Part shown: in pieces, positions 47,666-57,672 of the stretch | Layout of the letters: every line of letters starts with the position of its first letter | Position numbering within the stretch: position 1 is the first letter of the stretch | Assembly: GCF_022397955.1 (NCBI RefSeq) | Contig: NZ_JAKEUQ010000015.1 | Location: 1-64,000 of the forward strand | Reading direction: 5' to 3' | Source of the DNA: Vibrio sp. Isolate32 | GTDB taxonomy: Bacteria > Pseudomonadota > Gammaproteobacteria > Enterobacterales > Vibrionaceae | DNA: 64,000 nucleotides | Program-made: the position numbers and the translations under genes | The notes under the pieces: model-generated | Database searches by the model: none | What the model saw: the letters and a program-made list of their open reading frames with translations, nothing else | What the model was told of the DNA's origin: nothing

Positions 47666-47681
47666 TGGCACGTTTTTGGCT
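47666..47681 (+). promoter_or_regulatory. Sigma-54 promoter of glnA
   Basis: TGGCACGTTTTTGGCT matches the -24/-12 consensus at all but one position, with GG and GC at the required spacing. Transcription should start near 47692, giving a leader of about 90 bases. A TTGACA at 47496-47501 may mark a weaker sigma-70 promoter further up, but its -10 is poor. These sites account for most of the 546-base typA-glnA gap. Confidence 0.88.
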
Positions 47682-47784
47682 ATAGATAAATCAGCATCGA
47701 TTAATGCACTTATAGACATTAATCAATGCTAGTTTCAACCGAATCGAGCTAATACCGAATTAATAACACTGGAGGTTATCCAAG

Positions 47785-49194
47785 ATGTCAGTAGAAAATG
47801 TACTATCCCTGATCCAAGAGAACGAAGTTAAATTTATCGACTTACGTTTTACTGATACAAAAGGTAAAGAGCAGCATATCTCTATTCCTTCTCACCAAGT
47901 TGATGCAGACTTCTTCGAAGAAGGCAAAATGTTTGACGGCTCTTCAGTAGCTGGTTGGAAAGGCATTAACGAATCTGACATGGTAATGATGCCAGACGCA
48001 GCGTCTGCTGTACTGGACCCATTCACAGAAGACGCAACGCTAAACATCCGTTGTGACATTCTTGAGCCTGCAACAATGCAAGGCTACGACCGTGACCCAC
48101 GCTCTATCGCTAAACGTTCTGAAGAGTACCTACGTTCTACAGGTATCGCAGACACAGTTCTAGTTGGTCCAGAGCCAGAATTCTTCCTATTTGATGACGT
48201 TAAGTTCTCAAACGATATGTCTGGTTCTTTCTTCAAGATCGACGACGTAGAAGCAGCTTGGAACACAGGTACTGACTTCGAAGGCGGTAACAAAGGTCAC
48301 CGTCCTAGCGTTAAAGGCGGTTACTTCCCAGTAGCTCCTGTAGATTCATCTCAAGACATTCGTTCAGCAATGTGTCTAGTAATGGAAGAGATGGGCCTAG
48401 TAGTTGAAGCTCACCACCACGAAGTAGCAACTGCGGGTCAAAACGAAATCGCAACTCGCTTCAACACGCTAACAGCGAAAGCTGATGAAACTCAAATCTA
48501 CAAGTACGTTGTTCACAACGTTGCTCACGCGTTTGGTAAAACAGCGACATTCATGCCTAAGCCACTCGTTGGTGATAACGGTTCTGGTATGCACGTTCAC
48601 CAATCTCTAGCAAAAGACGGCGTTAACCTGTTTGCTGGTGATAAGTACGGCGGCCTATCTGAAATGGCGCTTTACTACATCGGTGGTGTAATCAAGCACG
48701 CTCGCGCAATCAACGCGTTTGCTAACCCATCTACTAACTCGTACAAGCGTCTTGTACCTGGTTTCGAAGCACCTGTAATGCTTGCTTACTCAGCACGTAA
48801 CCGTTCTGCTTCTATCCGTATCCCAGTAGTACCAAGCCCTAAAGCACGTCGTATCGAGCTACGTTTTGGTGACCCAGCAGCTAACCCATACCTATGCTAC
48901 TCAGCAATGCTTATGGCTGGCCTTGACGGCATCAAGAACAAGATTCACCCAGGCGAAGCTATGGATAAAGATCTATACGACCTTCCTGCAGAAGAAGCAG
49001 CTGAAATCCCAACAGTTGCAGAATCTCTACAAGAAGCTCTAGCAGCGCTTAGCGAAGACCGTGAGTTCCTAACAGCTGGCGGCGTATTCTCTGACGACTT
49101 CATCGATTCTTACATCGCTCTGAAATCTGACGACGTACAACGCGTGAACATGGCTACACACCCACTTGAGTTTGAACTGTACTACTCAGTTTAA
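47785..49194 (+). CDS. glnA: Glutamine synthetase, type I
   Basis: GlnA (469 residues) makes glutamine from glutamate, ammonia and ATP and is the main route of ammonium assimilation. It has the beta-grasp [18 protein letters not shown], the ATP region and NRSASIRIP. The adenylylation tyrosine is Y398 in LYDLP, so activity should be controlled by GlnE. GGAGG precedes the ATG. It heads the glnA-ntrBC region but has its own terminator, so ntrBC also relies on another promoter. Confidence 0.99.
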   Translation: MSVENVLSLIQENEVKFIDLRFTDTKGKEQHISIPSHQVDADFFEEGKMFDGSSVAGWKGINESDMVMMPDAASAVLDPFTEDATLNIRCDILEPATMQGYDRDPRSIAKRSEEYLRSTGIADTVLVGPEPEFFLFDDVKFSNDMSGSFFKIDDVEAAWNTGTDFEGGNKGHRPSVKGGYFPVAPVDSSQDIRSAMCLVMEEMGLVVEAHHHEVATAGQNEIATRFNTLTAKADETQIYKYVVHNVAHAFGKTATFMPKPLVGDNGSGMHVHQSLAKDGVNLFAGDKYGGLSEMALYYIGGVIKHARAINAFANPSTNSYKRLVPGFEAPVMLAYSARNRSASIRIPVVPSPKARRIELRFGDPAANPYLCYSAMLMAGLDGIKNKIHPGEAMDKDLYDLPAEEAAEIPTVAESLQEALAALSEDREFLTAGGVFSDDFIDSYIALKSDDVQRVNMATHPLEFELYYSV

Positions 49195-49255
49195 TCTTCG
49201 GTAGAAATAAGCCATTTCTTACTGCAACCTTGTAAGAATCGCTGATTAAATATTA

Positions 49256-49282
49256 GGCTCGCCTCGCAGGCGGGCCTTTTTT
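49256..49282 (+). terminator. Terminator of glnA
   Basis: GGCTCGCCT and AGGCGGGCC pair (one G-U) around CGC, followed by six T. Confidence 0.92.
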
Positions 49283-49435
49283 GTATTCTCTCTATGCTCC
49301 CCTCCTCGTACCATATTCGATACCAATCGTAGTAAATAAAAGCCCTCAGAGGCTGTCGCGCTAAATACAATAAAATCAATACTAAAACCAACGCCAAACG
49401 TGAAATCACCTAGCGGTGAAAAAGAGGCTAAAGAT

Positions 49436-49993
49436 ATGAAAAATATATTGTTCCTTCTTGGGTTAACAGTCGCACTCTCATGCACTGCTCAAACCGTATA
49501 TACCTGGGTAGATGAAGATGGCGTACTCCATTTTAGTGATACACCAACAGGCGAAGGTGCCAAATCACTTCAGCTTCCAGATGTCCAAGCTTCAGCACCC
49601 GCGCCTAAGTTTGAGAGCTCTCAACTCGTTGACGAAAAAGCCGCCTCTGCCCTTCCAAACCAAGAGCAACCCAAAACACAACAGACTGAGCGAGAAGTCC
49701 CAGCGCCATTAGCTCTTACTATGCTCACTCCCACTCACGATCAAACGATTCATAGCAACCGTGGCTTAATCCCAATTCAAATCGAGCTCAACCGTAAACT
49801 GGGTATTGGTGAGCAGCTGCAACTGATGCTCGACGGGCGACGTTATGGCGCACCACAAAACCAACCTACTTGGCAGTTAAAAGATATCGATCGCGGCACT
49901 CACACCATTGCAATTCAAGCACATAGAAGCGGCAAGCTTATTGCATCTACTAGTCCAGTCACCGTGTATTTACATCGAGCGACGATCAAGTAG
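49436..49993 (+). CDS. DUF4124 periplasmic protein
   Basis: This 185-residue protein has a Sec signal peptide (about residues 1-20) and, right after it, the DUF4124 domain (TVYTWVDEDGVLHFSDTP), found in many secreted proteins of unknown function. A proline/glutamine-rich linker follows, then an immunoglobulin-like beta domain at about 95-180 (GEQLQLMLDGRRYG). The frame reaches 49400, but GAGG before the ATG at 49436 fixes the start. It lies between glnA and ntrB, as in other Vibrio, though nothing ties it to nitrogen control. Confidence 0.82.
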   Translation: MKNILFLLGLTVALSCTAQTVYTWVDEDGVLHFSDTPTGEGAKSLQLPDVQASAPAPKFESSQLVDEKAASALPNQEQPKTQQTEREVPAPLALTMLTPTHDQTIHSNRGLIPIQIELNRKLGIGEQLQLMLDGRRYGAPQNQPTWQLKDIDRGTHTIAIQAHRSGKLIASTSPVTVYLHRATIK

Positions 49994-50113
49994 GCCAATA
50001 GGTTAAAAGAGACTGAATAACATCGACTGTTTACCTGTTCTCAGCAGCTTTTCGCGACTTTTATGAATTATCTTTAGCTTCTGATTGATATGCGCCATAC
50101 TTGAACTTAGCTA

Positions 50114-50130
50114 CGCACCAATTTGGTGCA
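50114..50130 (+). promoter_or_regulatory. NtrC site upstream of ntrB
   Basis: CGCACCAATTTGGTGCA is a near-perfect NtrC dyad 31 bases before the ntrB start. In E. coli an NtrC site at the glnL promoter represses it, and autoregulation of the same kind is likely here. Confidence 0.8.
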
Positions 50131-50161
50131 GTGAGAAAACCACCAGTTCAAGGACGAAACA

Positions 50162-51238
50162 GTGAATCGATCAGCCAAAAGCGACAGCATAGATACACAC
50201 CACCTTTCCAACGCCATTCTCGATAATATGGTGACATCGACATTGATGCTCGATGAACATTTATACGTGCGATACGCCAACCCGGCGGCTGAACAGCTCT
50301 TTTCACAAAGTGCGAGACGCATTGTTGATCACCCACTGAGTCAACTTATTCAACACGCTTCGCTCGACTTAGCACTGCTTACTCAACCTCTACAAAGCGG
50401 CCAGAGCATTACCGACAGTGACGTGACCTTTGTTGTCGATAACCGCCCGCTAATGCTTGAAGTGACGGTGAGTCCGATCACCTGGCAGCGTGAGACCCTG
50501 CTGTTAGTAGAGATGCGCAAGATCGACCAACAAAGGCGCCTAAGCCAAGAGTTAAACCAGCATGCACAACAACAAGCAGCGAAACTGTTAGTGCGTGGCT
50601 TGGCGCATGAAATAAAGAACCCTTTGGGTGGCTTAAGAGGGGCAGCGCAATTACTTGGAAAGATGCTTCCAGAACAATCGCTGAATGAATACACCCAGAT
50701 CATCATTGAGCAAGCCGACCGCTTACGAGCCTTGGTCGACCGCCTGCTTGGCCCACAAAAGCCGGGAACCAAGTCAGAAGAAAACCTCCACCAGATACTC
50801 GAAAAAGTCAGACAGCTGGTCGAGCTCGAATCTGGCTCAACATTAGCTATCGAACGAGACTACGATCCAAGCCTTCCACCAATTGTGATGGACTCAGCGC
50901 AGGTTGAACAAGCAATGCTCAATATCGTGAGCAATGCAGCACAGATTTTAAAGGAACAGGATTCAGGTAAGATCACCATTCGCACCAGAACGGTGCATCA
51001 AGCCAACATTCATGGCCAGCGACACAAACTAGCAGCACGTATTGAGATAAGCGATAACGGCCCGGGTATCCCCGATAAATTAAAAGACACCCTGTTCTAC
51101 CCCATGGTCAGTGGACGTGAGGGCGGCACCGGATTGGGGCTATCAATATCTCAAAACCTAATCGATCAACACAACGGAAAAATCGATGTCGAGAGCTGGC
51201 CGGGGAACACCACATTTACGATTTACTTACCCATTTAA
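50162..51238 (+). CDS. glnL: Nitrogen sensor histidine kinase/phosphatase NtrB
   Basis: NtrB (358 residues) is a cytosolic kinase that phosphorylates NtrC when PII is uridylylated. An N-terminal PAS domain covers about residues 15-125; the H-box is GLAHEIKNPLGG with H149. N-box and ATP-binding motifs DNGPGIP and GTGLGLSI follow. The start is GTG at 50162-50164 with AAGGA seven bases upstream. It is followed by ntrC after 107 bases. Confidence 0.97.
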   Translation: MNRSAKSDSIDTHHLSNAILDNMVTSTLMLDEHLYVRYANPAAEQLFSQSARRIVDHPLSQLIQHASLDLALLTQPLQSGQSITDSDVTFVVDNRPLMLEVTVSPITWQRETLLLVEMRKIDQQRRLSQELNQHAQQQAAKLLVRGLAHEIKNPLGGLRGAAQLLGKMLPEQSLNEYTQIIIEQADRLRALVDRLLGPQKPGTKSEENLHQILEKVRQLVELESGSTLAIERDYDPSLPPIVMDSAQVEQAMLNIVSNAAQILKEQDSGKITIRTRTVHQANIHGQRHKLAARIEISDNGPGIPDKLKDTLFYPMVSGREGGTGLGLSISQNLIDQHNGKIDVESWPGNTTFTIYLPI

Positions 51239-51345
51239 ACGGAGCAACACCTCTCGATGAGAAACTTCGCTTCAGGCAAGAAACAAATACAGAACAATAA
51301 AAACAATGATAATCACAATAGTTTTGGCTGCAAAGGAATTAAATT

Positions 51346-52749
51346 ATGAGTAAGGGATACGTTTGGGTCGTCGATGACGATAGCTCTATCCGCTGGGTAG
51401 TAGAAAAAACACTTTCATCTGCGGATATAAAGTGTGAAACATTTGCTGATGCTGAGAGCGTATTGCTTGCGCTTGAGCGCGAGACTCCTGACGTATTAGT
51501 GTCTGATATTCGTATGCCTGGCATTGACGGAATTGAGCTATTGCATCAGGTTCACCAACGCTCTCCTGATCTACCAGTGATCATTATGACCGCGCACTCA
51601 GACCTTGATGCGGCGGTGAATGCTTATCAAAAAGGCGCCTTTGAATATTTGCCTAAGCCATTTGATATCGATGAGACACTGACTCTAGTAGAGCGAGCAA
51701 TCGCACATAGCCAAGAGCAAAAACGTGAACAAGCTAGCGAAGTAGCCGAGGAGACCAATGCACCGGAAATCATTGGTGAAGCACCTGCGATGCAAGAGGT
51801 TTTCCGAGCCATTGGCCGTTTATCTCGCTCATCGATATCCGTGCTGATCAATGGTGAATCGGGTACGGGTAAAGAGCTGGTTGCCCACGCGCTGCATCGT
51901 CATAGCCCAAGAGCCAAGAAACCCTTCATTGCCTTGAACATGGCAGCTATCCCCAAAGATCTGATCGAGTCTGAACTGTTTGGCCACGAGAAAGGTGCCT
52001 TTACCGGAGCCAACAGCGTTCGCCAAGGACGTTTCGAACAAGCCAACGGCGGCACACTATTTCTTGATGAGATCGGCGACATGCCACTCGATATTCAGAC
52101 TCGCTTGCTACGTGTACTTTCTGATGGCCAATTTTATCGTGTGGGTGGACACTCTGCGGTGAAGGTCGACGTACGTATCGTTGCCGCAACCCACCAAGAT
52201 CTTGAACGACTGGTGCATGAAGGCGACTTCCGTGAAGACCTTTTTCACCGACTCAACGTTATCCGAATCCACATTCCAGCGCTGCGCGAACGCAAACAAG
52301 ACATTGACAAACTGACTCACCATTTCCTAGCATCCGCCGCCGAAGAGCTCGGCGTTGAAGTAAAAACACTGCATCCAGAGACCATTTTAAAACTCAACCA
52401 GCTCAACTGGCCAGGTAATGTGCGTCAGCTAGAGAACATTTGTCGTTGGCTCACCGTGATGGCGAGCGGCAGCGAAATTCTCCCTTCAGACCTACCACCA
52501 GAGCTATCGGAAGAAAAAGTGGTGACAACCTCAGGAACTGGAGATAACTGGCAACAACTGCTCGCCAATTGGGCAAAGTGTGCGCTTGATTCAGGAGAAA
52601 AAGAACTGCTGACTTATGCACTGCCAGAGTTTGAACGTATACTGCTTGAGGCTGCACTCAACCATACTAATGGTCACAAGCAAGATGCAGCCAAGGTTTT
52701 AGGTTGGGGAAGAAATACCCTAACTCGCAAGCTTAAAGAGCTGTACTGA
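51346..52749 (+). CDS. glnG: Nitrogen response regulator NtrC
   Basis: NtrC (467 residues) activates sigma-54 promoters, including that of glnA. The receiver domain has D54 in VSDIRMPG. The AAA+ domain has Walker A GESGTGKE at 170-177, the GAFTGA loop that contacts sigma-54, and Walker [12 protein letters not shown]. The C-terminal Fis-type HTH ends in [14 protein letters not shown]. The sites it should bind are visible upstream of glnA and ntrB. Confidence 0.98.
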   Translation: MSKGYVWVVDDDSSIRWVVEKTLSSADIKCETFADAESVLLALERETPDVLVSDIRMPGIDGIELLHQVHQRSPDLPVIIMTAHSDLDAAVNAYQKGAFEYLPKPFDIDETLTLVERAIAHSQEQKREQASEVAEETNAPEIIGEAPAMQEVFRAIGRLSRSSISVLINGESGTGKELVAHALHRHSPRAKKPFIALNMAAIPKDLIESELFGHEKGAFTGANSVRQGRFEQANGGTLFLDEIGDMPLDIQTRLLRVLSDGQFYRVGGHSAVKVDVRIVAATHQDLERLVHEGDFREDLFHRLNVIRIHIPALRERKQDIDKLTHHFLASAAEELGVEVKTLHPETILKLNQLNWPGNVRQLENICRWLTVMASGSEILPSDLPPELSEEKVVTTSGTGDNWQQLLANWAKCALDSGEKELLTYALPEFERILLEAALNHTNGHKQDAAKVLGWGRNTLTRKLKELY

Positions 52750-52856
52750 CCTAATATGACTCTCGATGCTACTACTTTTTAGCCCAAAAAGTGTCGCTTG
52801 GTTTGAATAGTGTCGGTACAATTACAGTGCGCTATTCACCAACGTTGTAGCTAAAG

Positions 52857-55421
52857 ATGTCTTTGAAAACACAAATTACCTTGAGAACCGCAGTGGTGCT
52901 GCCATTCGTGATGATTTTTCTATTCACTATGGGCGTAATGGTTTTTACTCAAAAGCAAAACTACAAAAAGATGGTGAGTGAAGTTAGTACACGCCAGTTA
53001 GCATCACTGACTGACCACGTTCATCAAAGCCTGTCCAATTTTTTAGAAAAGCCATTTGATGCGAACCTCTCGCTCAGCCATAACATTGGTTACAGCCACC
53101 TTTATCAAGCGGGAAACCTTAGCAAGGTCCAAGACTACATTCTTTATACATTCTCAGAGCATTTCACTGCTGTACCTCAACTGGATGTGATCGGCTTTGG
53201 TTCTGAAGATGGTAACTATGTTGGTGTTCGTAAAGAAGCCAACAATAGCTATACCTTAATGGTGCAGGACGAGCGTACCAATGATCAGTTGGTCATTTAC
53301 CGGGGCAACAAGATTAGTGAAGACATTCGATCGGTAATTTCAGGTTACGACCCAAGAGTCCGCCCATGGTACGCCCCCGTTGCGACACAGAAAACAGCAG
53401 TATGGTCAACAATTTATGCCAATGCTGACGAACGCCAAGACATCACCTTATCTGCTCTTGCACCTATCTATGACAATGGCCAGTTCAAAGCAGTCATCGT
53501 CAGCGACATCAAGATCAATACCTTCAACGCATTTCTCAGAAAACTCAAAGATAGAACAGATGCCACTGTTTACATCATCGATAAACAGAAACGCTTGGTC
53601 GCGCACTCAGGCGGAGGCAGTGTCGTTTCATGGGGAACAGGAAAAACCAACAAAGGCCAACGCTTACTGGCAACAGAGAGTGCTAACCCCGTCATACGTG
53701 AAAGCGCCAGTTACGTAGACCAATTCCACCTCATCGATAACTTGGGCGAGCAGCGCTTTAGCTTCCGCCTAGACGACGAAAGATACTTCAACCAAATCAC
53801 CCCATACGAAGATGAACACGGCCTCACTTGGTTTATTGGGGTGTCGATCCCTGAAAGTAACCTGCTCGGTAAATTGCCAGAAAACCAAAGAAATAGTTGG
53901 TTGCTCGGACTAGCACTGAGTTGCATTGGGGTCATTACAGGATTAATTGCCTTTAATCGCGTAACCCAACCCATAACCTCGACAGCAGGTGCAGCAAAAC
54001 GTCTTGCCAAGGGCGATTGGGACACGAGTATGCCAAAGACGGGTCATATCTATGAAACGAGTATGTTGGTGGAGTCATTCAATGAAATGGCCAACAACTT
54101 AAAGGCCTCATTTCAAGCATTACAATCTCAGCTTACCTATGATTCACTCACCAAACTGTATAGTCGTGAAGGCTTTATTGACGCTGCTAAGAAAAAACCA
54201 GAAAACGAAGAAGGCACGCTTTTCTTGGTGGGTATTGACCGCTTCCGCGACATCAATGACAGCCTAGGTCATTACAATGGTGACCAACTGCTTATCATTG
54301 TTGCCGCTCGTTTAAGAGGTACACTGCCATCCGAATACCTACTGGCTCGTACTGGTGGTGATGAGTTTGCCATCTACGCGCCAAACGTTACGCGAAGCGA
54401 TAATGTTCAGCTACTGACTAATCGCTTACTTCAAACCTTCGTTTCCCCATTTTCAATGGAATCGGAAAGCGTGGTGATTAAGGTATCGATGGGAATAGTG
54501 AGTGTCTCGAGTCTCCACGACATTACACTACTGCTCCGCAGTAGCAGTATTGCTCTGAGCAACGCGAAACAAGACAAAACCAGTGTTAGCATTTACAGCC
54601 CGGAGATGGGCAAAGCATCGAGACATCGTACCAAGATGCTAGCGCGGATGAACCGAGCAATTAAGCTTCAACAGTTCGAACCGTTTTATCAGCCTATTAT
54701 TGATCTGGAGTCCGGCTTAACCATAGGGGCGGAAGCTTTAGCGCGCTGGATAACCGATGAAGGGGTGATCTCGCCACTCGAATTTATTCCTCTCGCCGAG
54801 GAGAGTGGGCTCATTTACGATATCGGAAAACAAATTCTGCATAAGTCTTGCCGAGATACGGCTATCGCGATTGAGTCAGGCAAGTGGAGTGAAGACTTCT
54901 CCATTCACGTTAATCTCTCGGTTGACCAACTCAGTCAGAGTGGGTTTATTGATTTAGTGAAAAAGACCCTGAGTGACACTAAGCTACCAGCAAAGAACCT
55001 CACCTTGGAGATCACAGAGTCACGAATCGTTGATAACGACCCGACTGTTATCGACAACATGCTGACACTCAAAACCTTAGGTATCTCGATTGCAATTGAT
55101 GATTTTGGTACCGGGTATTCGTCGCTGGCCTACCTACAAAAACTGCCATTCGACTGCCTTAAGATCGACCGCAGCTTTGTCAGCAAGCTTGATAAAGAGA
55201 GCCTAGACAGCTCGATTGTTGCCGCTATCGTCAATATCACCAAAGGCTTCAAGGTTAGCTTAGTCGCCGAAGGGGTTGAGACTCAACAGCAAGCTGACTT
55301 GCTAAAACAGCTGCAATGTCCGCAGGCACAAGGCTTCCTATACAGCCGCCCTGTACCGTTTGAGCAATGGCCGACCGACCTTGCTAACGCCAAACAGGGC
55401 CGCAAAGAGATTACTGCCTAA
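52857..55421 (+). CDS. Dual GGDEF-EAL c-di-GMP protein with extracytoplasmic Cache sensor
   Basis: This 854-residue inner-membrane protein has two helices (about 13-33 and 343-363) flanking a periplasmic dCache-type sensor, then HAMP (about 365-420), GGDEF (about 430-590) and EAL (about 600-845). Both active-site motifs are complete: GGDEF at 500-504, and EALARW at 626 with DDFGTGYSSL. No RxxD inhibitory site precedes GGDEF. It could both make and break c-di-GMP; which dominates is not readable. It lies between ntrC and hemN, which adjoin in E. coli, so it is a Vibrio addition. It is probably its own transcript. Confidence 0.93.
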   Translation: MSLKTQITLRTAVVLPFVMIFLFTMGVMVFTQKQNYKKMVSEVSTRQLASLTDHVHQSLSNFLEKPFDANLSLSHNIGYSHLYQAGNLSKVQDYILYTFSEHFTAVPQLDVIGFGSEDGNYVGVRKEANNSYTLMVQDERTNDQLVIYRGNKISEDIRSVISGYDPRVRPWYAPVATQKTAVWSTIYANADERQDITLSALAPIYDNGQFKAVIVSDIKINTFNAFLRKLKDRTDATVYIIDKQKRLVAHSGGGSVVSWGTGKTNKGQRLLATESANPVIRESASYVDQFHLIDNLGEQRFSFRLDDERYFNQITPYEDEHGLTWFIGVSIPESNLLGKLPENQRNSWLLGLALSCIGVITGLIAFNRVTQPITSTAGAAKRLAKGDWDTSMPKTGHIYETSMLVESFNEMANNLKASFQALQSQLTYDSLTKLYSREGFIDAAKKKPENEEGTLFLVGIDRFRDINDSLGHYNGDQLLIIVAARLRGTLPSEYLLARTGGDEFAIYAPNVTRSDNVQLLTNRLLQTFVSPFSMESESVVIKVSMGIVSVSSLHDITLLLRSSSIALSNAKQDKTSVSIYSPEMGKASRHRTKMLARMNRAIKLQQFEPFYQPIIDLESGLTIGAEALARWITDEGVISPLEFIPLAEESGLIYDIGKQILHKSCRDTAIAIESGKWSEDFSIHVNLSVDQLSQSGFIDLVKKTLSDTKLPAKNLTLEITESRIVDNDPTVIDNMLTLKTLGISIAIDDFGTGYSSLAYLQKLPFDCLKIDRSFVSKLDKESLDSSIVAAIVNITKGFKVSLVAEGVETQQQADLLKQLQCPQAQGFLYSRPVPFEQWPTDLANAKQGRKEITA

Positions 55422-55450
55422 ACAAGCGAAAGTTTGAGTGAGCCGAATAC

Positions 55451-55480
55451 AAAAATGCCAGCATGATGCTGGCATTTTTT
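55451..55480. terminator. Bidirectional terminator between the GGDEF-EAL gene and hemN
   Basis: AAAAATGCCAGCA and TGCTGGCATTTTT are exact complements around TGA, with T runs on both strands. It serves both convergent genes. Confidence 0.95.
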
Positions 55481-55504
55481 ATGTATTTATTCTCGAGCGA
55501 GTGA

Positions 55505-56896
55505 TTAGATAACGCGAGAGAACTGCTGTTGGCGAGCCTTAGCACGCAAGTATTTATCGAAACACATACAGATGTTACGAATCAACAGACGACCACGAAG
55601 CGTTACGCGGATTTCTTTGTCGTCTACTTCAACCAAGTCATCGTTAATGAAGGTTTGCAGAAGCTCTAAGTCTTCTTTGAAGTAACGATTAAAATCAACA
55701 GCGAACTCAGATTCGATCATCGTCTTATCGAGTTTGAAGTTACAAATAAGCAGCTTAATCACTTCACGACGCAGTAAGTCATCGTTATCTAGTGCAACAC
55801 CTTTCCAAAGCGCATGACGAAGGTCATTCACTTGAGCGTAATATTTCTTGAGCTCTTTTTGGTTTTGCGCGTAAGAGTCACCCACCATAGAGATAGCCGA
55901 CACGCCAAAGCCTACTAGGTCACACTCGCCCTGAGTCGTGTAGCCTTGGAAATTACGGTGCAGCACACCTTCACGCTGTGCCACTGCTAGCTCATCTTCA
56001 GGAAGTGCGAAGTGGTCCATACCGATAAACTGGTAACCAGCACCCGTTAGAGTCTCAATAGTATCTTGCAAGATAGCCATCTTCTCTTCAGCTTTTGGCA
56101 GGTCTTCATCTTTAATCTTACGCTGCGCCGCAAACAGTTGTGGCATGTGAGCGTAGTTAAATACCGATAGACGACCAGGTTTCATCTCAAGTACTTGCTT
56201 CAGCGTTTCAGCGAACAACGCTTGAGTCTGCTTAGGCAAGCCGTAAATCAAATCTAGGTTCGTTGAACGGAAGCCAAGCTCTTTAGCACGCTGAACCATA
56301 GCTACAATGAACTCTTCATCTTGCTCACGGTTAACCAGCTTTTGCACTTCTTTATTGAAATCTTGAACACCGATACTCAGGCGGTTGAAACCTTCGTTAC
56401 GTAGGTGATCCAGTACGTCGAGTTCAATCTCACGAGGGTCAACCTCGATACTGATCTCAGCGTCAGCAGTGAAGTGAAACTCATCACGTAGAATCATCAT
56501 TAGACGCGTGATTTGTGTCTTGCTTAGGAAAGTTGGCGTACCACCACCGAAATGCAATTGAGTCACTTCACGGCCATTCAATAAAGAAGCTCGTTGGCGG
56601 ATTTCATGTTCAATCACATCTAGGTACTCGTCCGCTTTGTGCGCGTGACGAGTAATCACCTTGTTACAACCACAGTAGTAACAAAGCTTATGGCAGAACG
56701 GGATATGTACGTAAAGCGACAGTGGACGCTCTGGGTATTGCGTACACGCCATGTCGTAATCAGAGACGGTAAACGCTTCATGGAACTCCAACGCAGTTGG
56801 GTATGAAGTGTAACGAGGTCCCGAATAGTTGTACTTGTTTAAGATTTCTTGGTCCCAAACGATTTGCTGATTCGTTGTTACTGGCTTGCTCGACAT
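55505..56896 (-). CDS. hemN: Oxygen-independent coproporphyrinogen III dehydrogenase HemN
   Basis: HemN (463 residues) is a radical-SAM enzyme that decarboxylates coproporphyrinogen III without oxygen in haem synthesis. The cluster motif is C68-x3-C72-x2-C75 (CHKLCYYC), followed by CG, and the N-terminal RYTSYPTALEF is typical. It is monocistronic. A likely FNR/Anr-type box 150 bases upstream would fit anaerobic induction. Confidence 0.97.
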   Translation of the reverse strand: MSSKPVTTNQQIVWDQEILNKYNYSGPRYTSYPTALEFHEAFTVSDYDMACTQYPERPLSLYVHIPFCHKLCYYCGCNKVITRHAHKADEYLDVIEHEIRQRASLLNGREVTQLHFGGGTPTFLSKTQITRLMMILRDEFHFTADAEISIEVDPREIELDVLDHLRNEGFNRLSIGVQDFNKEVQKLVNREQDEEFIVAMVQRAKELGFRSTNLDLIYGLPKQTQALFAETLKQVLEMKPGRLSVFNYAHMPQLFAAQRKIKDEDLPKAEEKMAILQDTIETLTGAGYQFIGMDHFALPEDELAVAQREGVLHRNFQGYTTQGECDLVGFGVSAISMVGDSYAQNQKELKKYYAQVNDLRHALWKGVALDNDDLLRREVIKLLICNFKLDKTMIESEFAVDFNRYFKEDLELLQTFINDDLVEVDDKEIRVTLRGRLLIRNICMCFDKYLRAKARQQQFSRVI

Positions 56897-57047
56897 AGCG
56901 GTACTTCCAATTTAGATCCGCGAGAACCTAGGCTCTCTCAAATCAATTTACATACATTAAAATATAGACGGATTATTTTGCCACACGACCTGTAAGGTCG
57001 TTTCAAGACAAAATCAATTTTTCAGATAAAAACTCAGAACTGCTAGC

Positions 57048-57061
57048 TTGATCACTAACAA
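57048..57061. promoter_or_regulatory. FNR-like box upstream of hemN
   Basis: TTGATCACTAACAA matches TTGATnnnnATCAA at nine of ten fixed positions. TTTATCTG lies about 31 bases downstream on the minus strand as a weak -10, the distance expected for a class II FNR promoter. HemN is FNR-regulated in related bacteria. The remaining 56897-57177 gap shows only a lone TTGAT half-site. Confidence 0.4.
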
Positions 57062-57177
57062 AGCGTCGGAATTAACGAGACGCAAAAGGCAAGAAGGCTT
57101 ATTTAACACTATCTATAAAGATAAGGCGCCTTAAGAACACCGTGTATTAAACAAGCCTCTATTTTAAGTCTTAGCGA

Positions 57178-57666
57178 CTAGATCATCTGAATATTGATTT
57201 GGTTGTTGAGAGGCTTAACCTTCTCCTGCAACCTTTTCAAATCTTCGATAACTGCATCGTTCAAGCGAGTCTCAGCCTTATGGCGAGTGAGATTCTGCTG
57301 CATGCGTTCTTTCTTAGTCAGCTCCTGTCTTTCGTCTCCGCGGGCCATATCTTTCACGATATGGTACAGCTCAGAAAGAGCAGGATATTCTGAATCAAAA
57401 TCGACACGCTCATCACCCTGAACATTATCCATAATGATACACACTCGGATACTGATCTCAGGTAAGTCACACTGGCCTTGAATGCCCGCTAAACACAAAG
57501 TATTTACGTTTTCGTAAATCGTCGCGTTACGTTTTTCAATGGCTAATGCTTGATGCTGCTTTTGCAACTCCGTCTGCTTCTTCACTTGAAGTAGAAGGTA
57601 ACCTGCGTAAGAGCCCAAGCCGAGAATGATAATTCCACCAGCAATTGCTAATAAGGTTACGTTCAT
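57178..57666 (-). CDS. DUF2489 membrane-anchored protein
   Basis: This 162-residue protein has one N-terminal helix (residues 4-26), then a coiled-coil-like segment and a soluble domain with CLAGIQGQCDLPEISIRVCIIMD, characteristic of DUF2489. Function unknown. It starts six bases after the yihI stop on the same strand, so it is probably the last gene of a methyltransferase-yihI-DUF2489 operon. Confidence 0.85.
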   Translation of the reverse strand: MNVTLLAIAGGIIILGLGSYAGYLLLQVKKQTELQKQHQALAIEKRNATIYENVNTLCLAGIQGQCDLPEISIRVCIIMDNVQGDERVDFDSEYPALSELYHIVKDMARGDERQELTKKERMQQNLTRHKAETRLNDAVIEDLKRLQEKVKPLNNQINIQMI

Positions 57667-57672
57667 TGGCTA

